Source: CAZOEL01 sp964578835
Lineage (GTDB): Bacteria; Desulfobacterota; Syntrophobacteria; Syntrophobacterales; Syntrophobacteraceae
Assembly: GCA_964578835.1 (NCBI GenBank)
Contig: CAZOEL010000028.1
Coordinates: forward strand, 1 to 64,000
Direction of reading: 5' to 3'
Length of the DNA stretch: 64,000 bases
Shown: piece by piece, positions 42,498-51,486 of the stretch
How positions within the stretch are numbered: the first letter of the stretch is position 1
Layout: the number at the start of each line of letters is the position of its first letter
The notes under the pieces: generated by a model
The model's input: the letters and a program-made list of their open reading frames with translations, nothing else
The model's database searches: none
What the model was told of the DNA's origin: nothing
Translations under genes and position numbers: made by a program

Positions 42498-43256
42498 TCA
42501 AAAACGGAAAGCCAATCCCGCAAGCAGCGAATAGTCCACCTCGGGCTCGGTCAGTCCTACTTTGACGCCGAAATCGATGTCCAGATTCTCCGTTACGGGA
42601 ACGACAAATCCCCCCAGCGCAAATACGGGAGGAGTATTGGACTCTTTGTCGGTGTTTTCTTCGACTCCGACATTAGCCACCAACGTCAACCACTTGCATA
42701 CTTCCAGCTCGGAAGCGAGGGAGACATGCCAGATATCTTCCTCCTCGCCGGCTTTGTTTTCGTTTCTACCGTAACCCGTATTGAAATGGAAAGTCCAGGG
42801 CTCCAGCCCCATTGATGCAATAAAGAATATGCTCCCCCCGACTCTCCCCGTTCCGAGTCCTTCATGTTCGTTTCCGGAAGGAATCGACAAACCTGGCTTG
42901 ATGGCGAAGCTCAGATTCTCTCTTTCAAAAAAACGCCATTTCACTTCGATCGACATGTCCGAAATTCCTTCCTCCGTCACCTTCTCTCCGTCTTCCTTGG
43001 TGGAGATATACTGGAAGGGGATGCCGACCACGAAATCGACGCTGTCGATTATGCCATAAGACAAAACGGTTTCAAGCTCATGCGTGTGCTCACGCAATCC
43101 ATCATCGTCTTCATGTCCGAATTCATAGTTGAGCTCGAGCTGGAATTTTCCCTTCCCCTGAGTCCCCGTGTCGTCGGTAACGAGCGGATGCATGCCAAAA
43201 GCGGTTCCCGCGCAGATCATGACAAAGAATACGGCCACTACGGCTCTGTTGAACAT
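42498..43256 (-). CDS. Outer-membrane beta-barrel protein (MetA-degradation/transporter-like family)
   Basis: 252 residues. A cleavable signal peptide (VAVFFVMICAGTAFG) precedes GMHPLVTDDTGTQGKGKFQL, the start of the family annotated as putative MetA-pathway phenol degradation or transporter barrels. Alternating beta strands follow, ending in LLAGLAFRF, with the aromatic last residue typical of outer-membrane insertion. Its role is not known for certain; relatives are often found beside metal-transport genes. Here it lies upstream of the ABC ATPase with the His-rich linker on the same strand, which hints at a metal link. A structured leader with a terminator-like hairpin precedes it. Confidence 0.8.
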   Translation of the reverse strand: MFNRAVVAVFFVMICAGTAFGMHPLVTDDTGTQGKGKFQLELNYEFGHEDDDGLREHTHELETVLSYGIIDSVDFVVGIPFQYISTKEDGEKVTEEGISDMSIEVKWRFFERENLSFAIKPGLSIPSGNEHEGLGTGRVGGSIFFIASMGLEPWTFHFNTGYGRNENKAGEEEDIWHVSLASELEVCKWLTLVANVGVEENTDKESNTPPVFALGGFVVPVTENLDIDFGVKVGLTEPEVDYSLLAGLAFRF

Positions 43257-43394
43257 CTCAAACCCCTCCTTTTTGGTTGAAGCGCGCTCCGGCGCCGAAG
43301 GTCAAACTCTGCCGGCGTCGCCCGGCAATTCTCATTTTGGCCGGCGTAGGGTGGGCAGAGTATTTTCCCGCCCACCAAAAACCGGCTCTATGCG

Positions 43395-43459
43395 CCAAAA
43401 AACAAAAAGCCATGAATGCTTCAGCCGCCCTCCAAAGGGCGCAAAAAGCCTTCATGGCT
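43395..43459 (-). terminator. Terminator-like hairpin in the leader of the outer-membrane protein gene
   Basis: On the minus strand, agccatgaa pairs with ttcatggct around an inner cgccc/gggcg stem, and a T-rich run follows (tttttgttttttgg). No gene lies upstream on this strand before the divergent WYL gene, so it stands about 140 nt before the start of the 43256 gene, where an attenuator would be. A second hairpin (ggtgggc/gcccacc, about 43350-43378) lies between it and the gene. Confidence 0.5.
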
Positions 43460-43778
43460 CATGATTCTCCAGATTCCCGGAAAAAGCGGCTTTCAAGCCG
43501 CGGTTAAGAACCGAGATGAAAGTACGACACACCATAGTTGAGCTGCCTGGGCTTTTCAAATCGGGAAGCCCAACAAAACATCATGGAAGGTTGATTGTCA
43601 AGGACAATCTCCGGTTGCTCGATGAAACGTTGGACTTTGGGGAAGCTCGGGAGTATTGTGGCGATATCTTTACTCAATACGCAGTCGGGAATTTTTTTTT
43701 GAGCCTCAGCTTGCGGGAACCGCAGTGTTCCCGCTCACTCCGTTATTATGTCCGAAACAGAAATGATGGAGGAAGACA

Positions 43779-44798
43779 ATGTCGTCATACGCTTTTCCAG
43801 GCCAATGTCGCTCTTTGGACGAAACGAAGCGGATCTCCCGGATATTTCAGCTCCTGCAGCTCATCCTCTCCCAGCCCAATTCTCATACCCGCCGCGCTCT
43901 GGCCGAGCGCTTCGAGGTGAGCGAGCGCATGATTCAGAAGGATCTCGACGTCATCCGCCACGGCCTCAAGCTCGATGTCTCCCACTCCCGCAACGGATAC
44001 GCCCTGGAAGACACGCCAAGGCTTCCCGCGATACGCTACACCCTTAAAGAGGCGCTTGCGATCTGGCTTGCAATCCAGTCGGCGCAAAGAAGCCCCGGCA
44101 TTTGCTCTGAGGACCTTTCCGCAGCCGTTGCGAGGTTGGAAGCGCTCTTGCCGCTGGAGCTGGCAAACCTGCTCCGCCTTACCGCCGCCTCAGAGCCCCC
44201 GCGCTCGTGGAAGGGGCGCAGGGCGGAGATTCTCAGCCTCCTCGGACTGGCGCTCGCGCAGCAGCGCAAGGTTCAAATGGTCTATCGGAGTCTCTCCCAA
44301 GGCGGAAGGCAGAGCGAGCGGGTGGTGCGGCCCTATCGCCTGATGCCGTACGTGCGCTCCTGGCATCTCATCGCCTGGTGCGAAGCGCGGGGCGAAGTCC
44401 GGATCTTCAAGGTGGACCGGATCGAAAGAGCCGCAATGACGGATGAAGGCTACAGCATTCCGGATTCATTCGATATGGAGGAGTACATGGGCGATGCATG
44501 GGGAGTCATGCGTGGAGGAGACGCAAAGGTGGAAGAAATACTGGTCCGCTTCGACGAACAGGCGGGCAAATGGGTGAGCGAGGAGTTCTGGCATCGCACC
44601 CAGCAATGCGAGCCACACCCCGAAGGAGGCATGCTCTTTTCCGTGAAAGCGCCCGTAACCCCCGAGCTCATAAACTGGCTCCTCTACTACGGAGCGCGCG
44701 CCGAGGTGCTCAAGCCCGCCTGGCTTCGGGCTCGAGTGGCGGAAGAGCATCGGAGGGCCGCGGAGGTTAATGGGGCGGAGCCCGAAGGGCGGCGATGA
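43779..44798 (+). CDS. WYL-domain transcriptional regulator next to the cas operon
   Basis: 339 residues. The N-terminal winged HTH (SHTRRALAERFEVSERMIQK, DLDVIRHGL) is followed at about 150-250 by a WYL-type ligand-binding domain (KVQMVYRSLSQGGRQSERVV, RPYRLMPYVRSWHLIAWCEA), and a C-terminal WCX-like extension (WVSEEFWH ... WLLYYGARAEVLKPAWLRAR). WYL proteins are known repressors or activators of CRISPR-Cas loci and other defence systems. It lies 116 bp before cas3 on the same strand and is probably the local regulator. A gatggagga site precedes the ATG. Confidence 0.85.
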   Translation: MSSYAFPGQCRSLDETKRISRIFQLLQLILSQPNSHTRRALAERFEVSERMIQKDLDVIRHGLKLDVSHSRNGYALEDTPRLPAIRYTLKEALAIWLAIQSAQRSPGICSEDLSAAVARLEALLPLELANLLRLTAASEPPRSWKGRRAEILSLLGLALAQQRKVQMVYRSLSQGGRQSERVVRPYRLMPYVRSWHLIAWCEARGEVRIFKVDRIERAAMTDEGYSIPDSFDMEEYMGDAWGVMRGGDAKVEEILVRFDEQAGKWVSEEFWHRTQQCEPHPEGGMLFSVKAPVTPELINWLLYYGARAEVLKPAWLRARVAEEHRRAAEVNGAEPEGRR

Positions 44799-44914
44799 AA
44801 GGAGGAATAGACCCTTGTGGTAAGGAAATTCGGTTGAAGTTGCGGCTAAACAGCTGTCCTTGGATGACATGCTTTCTTTCGCTCGTTCTTCTGCGAGTAG
44901 CGTTTGGAGTAGCT

Positions 44915-47560
44915 ATGGGAGACTCGTATTACCAGTATTGGGGTAAGTCGAAGCTGAATGATGAAGGTGAGCTGGAGCGTCATCTTTTGCCTTATCATTG
45001 TCTGGATGTCACTGCAGTGGCTGCAAAGTGGTGGGATGCCAGCACTGCGGTGCGTCGGGCGTTTTGCTGTTGTGCAGACGCCAATGAAGCGACTATGAGG
45101 GCTTGGGTGCTCTTCTTCATATGTCTGCACGATATCGGGAAATTCGATGTCCGGTTCCAGCTCAAAGTAGAAGCCCTCTGGCGCCTCCTCTATCCACATG
45201 CGGGTACCTATGGGTCTCTTCCGTCGGAGGGCGAATGCGCCACTTACAGCCACGGCAGATCCGGACTTTTCTTGCTCAAGGGAGATTTGCTGGATCTATA
45301 TGGCGCCAAGACAGAGGGCCTGGACTTTTTGGATGATGTGGATGGAAGCGATTGCGAGCCGGAGCTTTGGCGTGCATGGAAGCCGTGGATGGAAGCTGTT
45401 GCCGGCCACCATGGCCACATCGTCAAGGCAGAGGACGTTCCCTATTCAGGACTGGCTCCTTCCTATAGCAGCCGGTTAGCAGCCGTGGACCGGAATGCAA
45501 GAATGGAATGGCTATCTGCTCTTGAAAAGCTTTTCCTGCATCCGGTGGGTCTCTCTCTGCAAATCCTTCCCCCTCCATGTAGTTCAATGCTGGCTGGCTT
45601 CTGTTCCGTTGCCGACTGGTTAGGCTCCCGCTCCGATCAAGTGAGTTTTTCGTATCAGGCCAAACCGCAAAAGCTCGATACGTATTTTGAAGATCGTTTG
45701 GCAAGCGATGCCCAGCGAGTGCTCGACCTCTCTGGAGTCATAGGTCGTCCACAACCCTATTCGGGGATTGGGGCGCTCCTTCAGCCTGATCAACAGCCGC
45801 GGTCGCTTCAGACGCTTGTGGACGACCTACCGCTCGAAGCTGGTTTGACAATCGTGGAAGCTCCCACAGGCAGCGGCAAAACCGAGCTTGCTGTCGCATA
45901 CGCATGGCGTTTGATCGATGCAGGACTTGCCGATTCCCTTATATTTGCTCTTCCAACCCAGGCGACAGCCAACGCCATGCTGGACCGACTTGCGCGAATG
46001 GCGCCTCTCCTTTTTGAAGACCATCCGAATGTTCTGCTTGCCCATGGCTCGGCTCAATTCAATGAGCTTTTTGCGAGATTGAAGCATGCTCCTTTTGGAG
46101 AGCTTGTTCCGGAAGACGGCTGGGCGCAGTGCAGTGAATGGCTGGCTGAAAGCCGCAAGCGAGTATTCCTTGGGCAAATCGGCGTTTGTACAGTCGATCA
46201 GGTGCTTATCTCTGTCCTCCCCGTCAAGCATCGCTTCGTTCGTGGCTTTGGAGCCGGAAGAGGGATTCTGCTCGTTGACGAGGTGCATGCATACGACGCT
46301 TATATGTATGGGCTTCTGGAGGAGGTGCTGAAGCAACAGAAGCTTTCCAGCGGATCCGCTATTCTTCTTTCAGCCACGCTTCCCAAGGCTCAGCGGCGTC
46401 AACTCCTTAATTCCTGGGGCGCGGATTCTGAGCCGACTGAGGCCAAAGCGCTTTATCCGCTGGTTACCTGGACCTCTGGAATCACTCAAGGCGTTTTAGC
46501 TCTCGAGGAGAACCAGCAGCCGACGCCACTGGCCGTGATTGTTGAACCAGTGACAGCGAAAAATATGCTTCCTCCCGACTCCTTGTTATCTCGGATCGTC
46601 TTGGCTGCGGAAGAAGGCGCGCAAGTCGCGGTTGTCTGCAATCTTGTGGATGTCGCTCAGTCGCTGGCGAGCATCCTTCGGGATCATACCCAGCTTCCCG
46701 TAGACGTCTTTCACGCCCGGTTCTGCTACAGAGACCGTCAGGAGAAGGAATTGAAGGCCATAGATCAATTTGGGCCGCGCAGTAAGCGTGAAAGAGGCCG
46801 CATACTCGTAGCGACGCAGGTTATCGAACAGTCGCTGGATCTCGACTTCGATTGGCTCATCACGCAATTGTGCCCTGTTGATCTTCTCTTTCAGCGTATG
46901 GGCAGGCTTCATCGCCACCTTCGCCCGCAACGGCCAAAAGGATTTGATCGGCCGCGTTGCACAGTCCTTTTACCCGATGAAAGCGACTATGGATTGCATG
47001 GCCTCATCTACGCCAACACTCGCGTTCTCTGGCGCACAGCTCAGATGGTCTTGTCTGCGCCAGGAGGAGAAGCGGTTTTTCCCGAGGCGTACCGCGCCTG
47101 GATTGATCGGGTCTATTTTGAGGAAGCGTGGGGTACGGAGCCGGAGGATGTGGAAACGCGGTATGAGCAGTTTTTGGATGAAATTTTCATTAAAAAATAC
47201 AAAGCGTTGGCGATGTTGAACTCGGCTGCTAATCCATTCGGTGATGCGCATGAGGAAATCACAGCGGTTACACGGGATGGAGAGATGAGCTTGACCCTCG
47301 TTCCTTACTGTGCTTCGCAGGGCGGCAGAATGCTTCTTGACGGCTCAGTATTCGAAAATCTGGGCAAGCTCCAGCGACTCGAAGCTCTTTCATTGAACAG
47401 CATAGGTGTTCCTGCTTCATGGCGCGGATTTCTCATTGAACCGGACGATCAAGGTCGTTTTTGGCTTGAGATGCAAAAGGAAGGGGATGCCTTTGCCGCA
47501 ACATGCAAAGGCGTTGTTGTTCGCTATCGCAGAGAAACAGGACTGGAGAAGGTAAAATGA
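44915..47560 (+). CDS. cas3: CRISPR-associated helicase-nuclease Cas3 (type I-E)
   Basis: About 881 residues. The N-terminal HD nuclease has H28, H72-D73 (HDIGKF), H113 (YSHGRSG) and H165-H166 (GHHGH). The SF2 helicase has Walker A EAPTGSGKTELA (316-323) and Walker B DEVHAYDAYMYG (455-458). ILLSATLPKAQR and the motif VI region LLFQRMGRLHRH follow. It unwinds and degrades invader DNA after Cascade recruits it. The start at 44915 is chosen because tttggagt stands just before it and MGDSYYQYWGKS is the expected Cas3 N-terminus; an upstream ATG would add 40 atypical residues. Its stop overlaps cas8e by 4 bp. Confidence 0.96.
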   Translation: MGDSYYQYWGKSKLNDEGELERHLLPYHCLDVTAVAAKWWDASTAVRRAFCCCADANEATMRAWVLFFICLHDIGKFDVRFQLKVEALWRLLYPHAGTYGSLPSEGECATYSHGRSGLFLLKGDLLDLYGAKTEGLDFLDDVDGSDCEPELWRAWKPWMEAVAGHHGHIVKAEDVPYSGLAPSYSSRLAAVDRNARMEWLSALEKLFLHPVGLSLQILPPPCSSMLAGFCSVADWLGSRSDQVSFSYQAKPQKLDTYFEDRLASDAQRVLDLSGVIGRPQPYSGIGALLQPDQQPRSLQTLVDDLPLEAGLTIVEAPTGSGKTELAVAYAWRLIDAGLADSLIFALPTQATANAMLDRLARMAPLLFEDHPNVLLAHGSAQFNELFARLKHAPFGELVPEDGWAQCSEWLAESRKRVFLGQIGVCTVDQVLISVLPVKHRFVRGFGAGRGILLVDEVHAYDAYMYGLLEEVLKQQKLSSGSAILLSATLPKAQRRQLLNSWGADSEPTEAKALYPLVTWTSGITQGVLALEENQQPTPLAVIVEPVTAKNMLPPDSLLSRIVLAAEEGAQVAVVCNLVDVAQSLASILRDHTQLPVDVFHARFCYRDRQEKELKAIDQFGPRSKRERGRILVATQVIEQSLDLDFDWLITQLCPVDLLFQRMGRLHRHLRPQRPKGFDRPRCTVLLPDESDYGLHGLIYANTRVLWRTAQMVLSAPGGEAVFPEAYRAWIDRVYFEEAWGTEPEDVETRYEQFLDEIFIKKYKALAMLNSAANPFGDAHEEITAVTRDGEMSLTLVPYCASQGGRMLLDGSVFENLGKLQRLEALSLNSIGVPASWRGFLIEPDDQGRFWLEMQKEGDAFAATCKGVVVRYRRETGLEKVK

Positions 47561-49122
47561 ACTTGTTGAGCGATTCATGGATACCTGTTCGTTCCTTGGA
47601 CCCGTCGGGCGCTCCGGAGAAAATCTCGTTTCGGAAGTTGCTCTGTGAGGATGGTAAATGGGAGGTTAGTCTGCCGCGAGATGATATGGAGCTGGCGGCA
47701 GTGCAATTGCTCATCTGTCTTGCTCAGGCGCTCTTTACGCCAAAGGATGCAGGCGAGCTTAGGCTGCGCGTCGCCAAGCCAATGCCGGCTGAAGCCTACG
47801 ATGCGATCTTCATGCGGCCTTGCAGCGCGTGGTTTGAGCTGGATAATCCTGAATATCCATTCATGCAGGTGCGGGGCGTTGCGGCTAAAGAAGTTACGCA
47901 AATGGATAAACTCATGGCCGGACTTACTGGAGCCACCAACGCCCGTTTTGTGAACGAACCGGGGCTTGGCGCCAAGCTTTGCGGTGGTTGCGCCGCCATC
48001 GCTCTTTTCAACCAAGCTTCCTGCACCCCAAGCTTTGGAGGTGGCTTCAAGGCAAGCCTGCGCGGCAGCATTCCCATCACCACACTCGTACAGGGTACCC
48101 ACCTGCGCCAGACCGTGTGGTTGAATGTTTTGAGCGAAGAAAGCCTGAGCGCCTATATTCCCTGGCACCCGGAAAAGAAGGAGTCAAAACCCACCTGGGT
48201 TGAGCCTATCAAAGCTTCCGAGAGCATTGCGGCCCAGACCATAGGCGCACTTCGAGGCCTCTTTTGGCAGCCGGCCCATGTGGAGCTTTTGCCTCCCGGA
48301 CAGTTAGGGCGCTGCTGTTGTTGCGGCTTTCTGGATGATCGGCTTTACACGGGGTTTAGGAAGGCGAAATTCAATTATACTCTTGTCGGAACATGGCCGC
48401 ATCCTCACTCGCCCCGCATCATGGCTACGAAGAAAGGTCAAATTGATGAGCGATTTGCAGCCTTCACTACTGCCGCTCCCTCCTGGACGCAACTCAGTCG
48501 CTTCGTAGTCAGCCAAGAGATGAGTGACTCCGGAACTGAAGGGCAGCAGCCTGCCGCCGTAATCCTGCAGCTAAAACAACTCTATGGAAACAAGTCCGAA
48601 AGACTCCACATGCTGGTGGGAGGCTATCGCAATAATAAGGCTTCGCTCCTTGAGCGCAGGCACGAAGTTTTTACGCTCAATCACGGTTGGGACAGCCATG
48701 CGGAGGTCATAAGCGAGCTCGTTCGACTGGGGCTCGGCTACAGGGATGCTCTAATCAAGGCCTTGTTCCTTTTCGTCAATGGAATGAAGGATTCGAAGCG
48801 TGGCGATGGGAGCAAGTTCAAAGGGGCCGGAGTCAAGATCCATCAGGCTGCGGAATCTCAATTCTATCGAAGGTCGGAGCCCTGCATACAAGATGTTTTG
48901 GCCCGGGTAGATTTTATTACCCCTGAGTCAGAGCTTGCAAGAATGAGAGAAGACCTCAAGCGCATAGTACTGGAGCTTTTTGATGAATCGGTTCATCCGT
49001 ATGCGCATGATCCAGAACTGGTTCGAACCATTGCGCTGGCCAGGAAAGCGCTTCGCAAACGTTTAAGAAACCTTGAACCGCAAAGCGACACGGAAGGAGA
49101 AGACGATGTCACAACAGGGTGA
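47557..49122 (+). CDS. cas8e: Cascade large subunit Cas8e (Cse1/CasA)
   Basis: About 521 residues. It recognises the PAM and helps recruit Cas3. Features are MNLLSDSWIPVRSLDPSGAP at the start (typical NLL-D-WIPV), NPAR-like NPEYPFMQV, and two Cys-rich stretches (KLCGGCAAIALF and GRCCCCGFLDDRLYTG) that could form a zinc site. A helical C-terminal bundle from about 390 onward includes LGYRDALIKALFLF. The start forms an ATGA overlap with cas3. An upstream in-frame ATG inside cas3 is rejected for that reason. The length is typical for Cse1. Confidence 0.93.
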   Translation: MNLLSDSWIPVRSLDPSGAPEKISFRKLLCEDGKWEVSLPRDDMELAAVQLLICLAQALFTPKDAGELRLRVAKPMPAEAYDAIFMRPCSAWFELDNPEYPFMQVRGVAAKEVTQMDKLMAGLTGATNARFVNEPGLGAKLCGGCAAIALFNQASCTPSFGGGFKASLRGSIPITTLVQGTHLRQTVWLNVLSEESLSAYIPWHPEKKESKPTWVEPIKASESIAAQTIGALRGLFWQPAHVELLPPGQLGRCCCCGFLDDRLYTGFRKAKFNYTLVGTWPHPHSPRIMATKKGQIDERFAAFTTAAPSWTQLSRFVVSQEMSDSGTEGQQPAAVILQLKQLYGNKSERLHMLVGGYRNNKASLLERRHEVFTLNHGWDSHAEVISELVRLGLGYRDALIKALFLFVNGMKDSKRGDGSKFKGAGVKIHQAAESQFYRRSEPCIQDVLARVDFITPESELARMREDLKRIVLELFDESVHPYAHDPELVRTIALARKALRKRLRNLEPQSDTEGEDDVTTG

Positions 49123-49570
49123 TTTCATGAAGCTCTACGAAGCCTGGAAACAGCTAAGGACGGGACCGAAAGCAGAGCTCAGGCGGATATCTGCGCCGGA
49201 AGACCTGCTTGAAGCCCCTGCTTATTACCGGCTTATCCGAGATTTGGTGGAGACGAGGGGGAGACAGGCTGTTTATCGGCTGCAGAGGTTGGTGTTCTGC
49301 CTGCCCTTTGTCACACACACAGACAGGGAGATCAGCCTTGGCGCTGCTCTGGCGGGAAATAACCGGCACGAAAAACGGACGGTAAGCGAAAAACGGCTGT
49401 TCCAAGTCATTCGTTCCGAGCTACCCAATGACCTGATTCATCTGAGGCGGATTTTGAGGATGATCGAGCCGGCCGTCAACTGGCCTTTGACCGCAGATCT
49501 TTTGTGGTACTGGAATGAGCGCAGCAAGCGCCAGCTTCTTGAGGATTTCTTCTTGAGCCAGCCGCGATAA
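49106..49570 (+). CDS. cse2: Cascade small subunit Cse2 (CasB, Cas11e)
   Basis: About 154 residues, mostly helical. Family marks are LYEAWKQLRTGPKAELRRIS at the N-terminus, YYRLIRDL, RLVFCLPFV and the RLFQVIRSE helix near residue 100, and the end LLWYWNERSKRQLLEDFF. Two copies form the belly of Cascade and hold the displaced DNA strand. The ATG at 49106 follows gaaggagaaga and overlaps cas8e by 17 bp; an upstream ATG is in frame but lacks a ribosome site. Confidence 0.93.
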   Translation: MSQQGDFMKLYEAWKQLRTGPKAELRRISAPEDLLEAPAYYRLIRDLVETRGRQAVYRLQRLVFCLPFVTHTDREISLGAALAGNNRHEKRTVSEKRLFQVIRSELPNDLIHLRRILRMIEPAVNWPLTADLLWYWNERSKRQLLEDFFLSQPR

Positions 49571-49589
49571 CATTCAAAAGGAGACCAAA

Positions 49590-50810
49590 ATGAACAACAA
49601 CTTCGTCAATTTCCACATCCTGATTTCCCATAGTCCTTCTTGCCTTAACCGAGACGACATGAACATGCAAAAAACGGCCATCTTCGGCGGCAAACGCCGT
49701 GTGCGCATTTCCAGTCAGAGCCTCAAGCGGACCATGCGTAAGAGCCCATATTATTTCGAAAACCTTGGGGAACCAAGTATCCGAAGCAAGCAACTGACAG
49801 CTCTCAAAGAAGAATTTGTAGAACGGCTTGGGGATGAGTTCGAGGAGAGCATTATTCGTGAAACAGTAGATCGATTTGTTAAGGCCAAAGCACAAGAGGA
49901 TGCAGATGACGACAATGACGACGAAACTGGAACTGCTGATGAGAAGAAATCTGCTGTTGCGCCTTGGATCGAAGAGGAAATCAAAGAGATATGTCGTGTT
50001 GTGAAAGATATTAGAAACATGGGGTTGACCGCAGAAGAGCGTCAAAAAGCTCAAAACAAGTATGGCAGCCAAAAAGTGGCTAAAGGAAAAACCAAAAGAT
50101 CACTTGAGGATTTTGAGGAGCAAATCATTGCCAAAAAGATTGAAGATAAGATGGCTGACCACTCCCAAGCACTTGCTAAAGCGGTTGCCAGCGCATTGGA
50201 TGTCGTTATGTTTGGCCGGATGGCTACTTCAGGCTTGATGACGACAATCGATGGCGCCCTATCCGTTGCCCACTCCATCACTACCCACACTGTAGATGGG
50301 GATATCGACTGGTTTACCGCTGTAGACGACCTGCAGGAGCTTGGATCCGGCCACTTGGATACGCAGGAGTTCTCGAGTGGCGTTTTCTATCGGTACGCCA
50401 GCCTAAACCTGGGACAGCTCCAGGAAAACCTTGGCGGAGTTTCCCGTGAGAAGGCTCTTGAGATTGCCGGTCACGTTCTTCACATGATGTCCACTCTGGT
50501 TCCATCTGCAAAACAGCAGAGTTTTGCTGCTCACAATCTCGCGGATCTGGCGTTCGTTTCCCTATCGCCGATGCCGGTCTCACTGGCGAATGCATTTGAA
50601 GAACCAATCCGGGTTGCTTCTGGCGGAGGTTTTCTGAAGCCATCCATTGCGGCTTTCCATGATTACTGGCAACGTATACATAAGGGATATGGCCTCGCTG
50701 AATTGTGCGCTCAGTTTGTCTTGGGTGATGTCAATTCGCCCGATGGTGTTCAAACATTCGGAAGCTTGGAGTTGCTGAAAAAATGGCTTCAAAAAGGCGG
50801 CAAGGAGTGA
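49590..50810 (+). CDS. cas7e: Cascade backbone subunit Cas7e (Cse4/CasC)
   Basis: 406 residues. It forms the six-copy backbone that binds the crRNA spacer. Family features are FHILISHSPSCLNRDDMNMQ, FGGKRRVRISSQSLKRTMR, ALDVVMFGRMATSG, ALSVAHSITTHTVD, GVFYRYASLNLGQL, and PSAKQQSFAAHNLADLAF. It is longer than the E. coli protein (363 residues). The extra length is a charged segment at about 85-185 with an acidic run (DADDDNDDE) and Lys/Glu-rich helices. A good ribosome site (aaaggagacc) precedes the ATG. Confidence 0.95.
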   Translation: MNNNFVNFHILISHSPSCLNRDDMNMQKTAIFGGKRRVRISSQSLKRTMRKSPYYFENLGEPSIRSKQLTALKEEFVERLGDEFEESIIRETVDRFVKAKAQEDADDDNDDETGTADEKKSAVAPWIEEEIKEICRVVKDIRNMGLTAEERQKAQNKYGSQKVAKGKTKRSLEDFEEQIIAKKIEDKMADHSQALAKAVASALDVVMFGRMATSGLMTTIDGALSVAHSITTHTVDGDIDWFTAVDDLQELGSGHLDTQEFSSGVFYRYASLNLGQLQENLGGVSREKALEIAGHVLHMMSTLVPSAKQQSFAAHNLADLAFVSLSPMPVSLANAFEEPIRVASGGGFLKPSIAAFHDYWQRIHKGYGLAELCAQFVLGDVNSPDGVQTFGSLELLKKWLQKGGKE

Positions 50811-50814
50811 GTCC

Positions 50815-51486
50815 ATGCGAGAATTCCTTATTCTCAAATTGCAGGGTCCAATGCAGGCATGGGGCGAGCATACCTTCGAAGGGCTAAGGCCTTCAGGCAA
50901 TTTTCCGACTCGAAGCGGAGTGCTCGGTCTTCTCGGCGCATGCTTGGGAATTCGACGTAACGAACCGAAGCGGCTGCAGGGTTTGGCAGACAGTGTGGGA
51001 ATGGCGGTAAGAGTGGACGAGAGACCCCAAAGTAATGCGAAGCGCTTTCCAGGAATTGTGAAAATAACGGACTACCATACTGTGCAAGACGCGCGTGTTG
51101 AATATTCCGGACTAAAAAGTCATGAAACCATCCAGACGTGGCGTGAATATCTCATGGACGCCCAGTTTACGGTAGCGCTATGGAGCCGGAAAGATCCGCA
51201 TTTTTCCTTAGCTGAGATAGGAGAAGCAGTTCAGAAGCCTGTTTTCACTCCTTTTCTGGGTAGGCGCAGCTGTCCGTTGGGACGACCTTTATTCGAGGCT
51301 TGCTTGAATGCTCGCAATGTGCTCGAAGCCCTTCGGATCGTGCCTCCCGCTAAAGGAGCCATTTACAGCGAAGAAGGTCCGGGGGTGCGCATGATGCGGT
51401 TGCGCGATGTTCCATTGGTTCATCAGCCCAGGCAGTTCGCAAGCCGTAATGTATTTGTTACAGGAGGCGGCAATGTACCTGAGTAA
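50815..51486 (+). CDS. cas5e: Cascade subunit Cas5e (CasD)
   Basis: 223 residues. It caps the 5' handle of crRNA. The N-terminal RAMP strand LILKLQGPMQAWGEHTFEGL is followed by FPTRSGVLGLLGACLGIRRN, the G-rich family signature. The latter part has FTVALWSRKDPHFSLAEIGE and TPFLGRRSCPLGRPLFE. The gene starts 4 bp after cas7e (caaggagtgag) and its end overlaps cas6e by 14 bp. Confidence 0.95.
   Translation: MREFLILKLQGPMQAWGEHTFEGLRPSGNFPTRSGVLGLLGACLGIRRNEPKRLQGLADSVGMAVRVDERPQSNAKRFPGIVKITDYHTVQDARVEYSGLKSHETIQTWREYLMDAQFTVALWSRKDPHFSLAEIGEAVQKPVFTPFLGRRSCPLGRPLFEACLNARNVLEALRIVPPAKGAIYSEEGPGVRMMRLRDVPLVHQPRQFASRNVFVTGGGNVPE

Noticed and set aside
43516..43920. 134-codon plus-strand frame before the WYL gene
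   Set aside because: The second half overlaps the WYL gene in another frame, and the first half has no recognisable motif or ribosome site.
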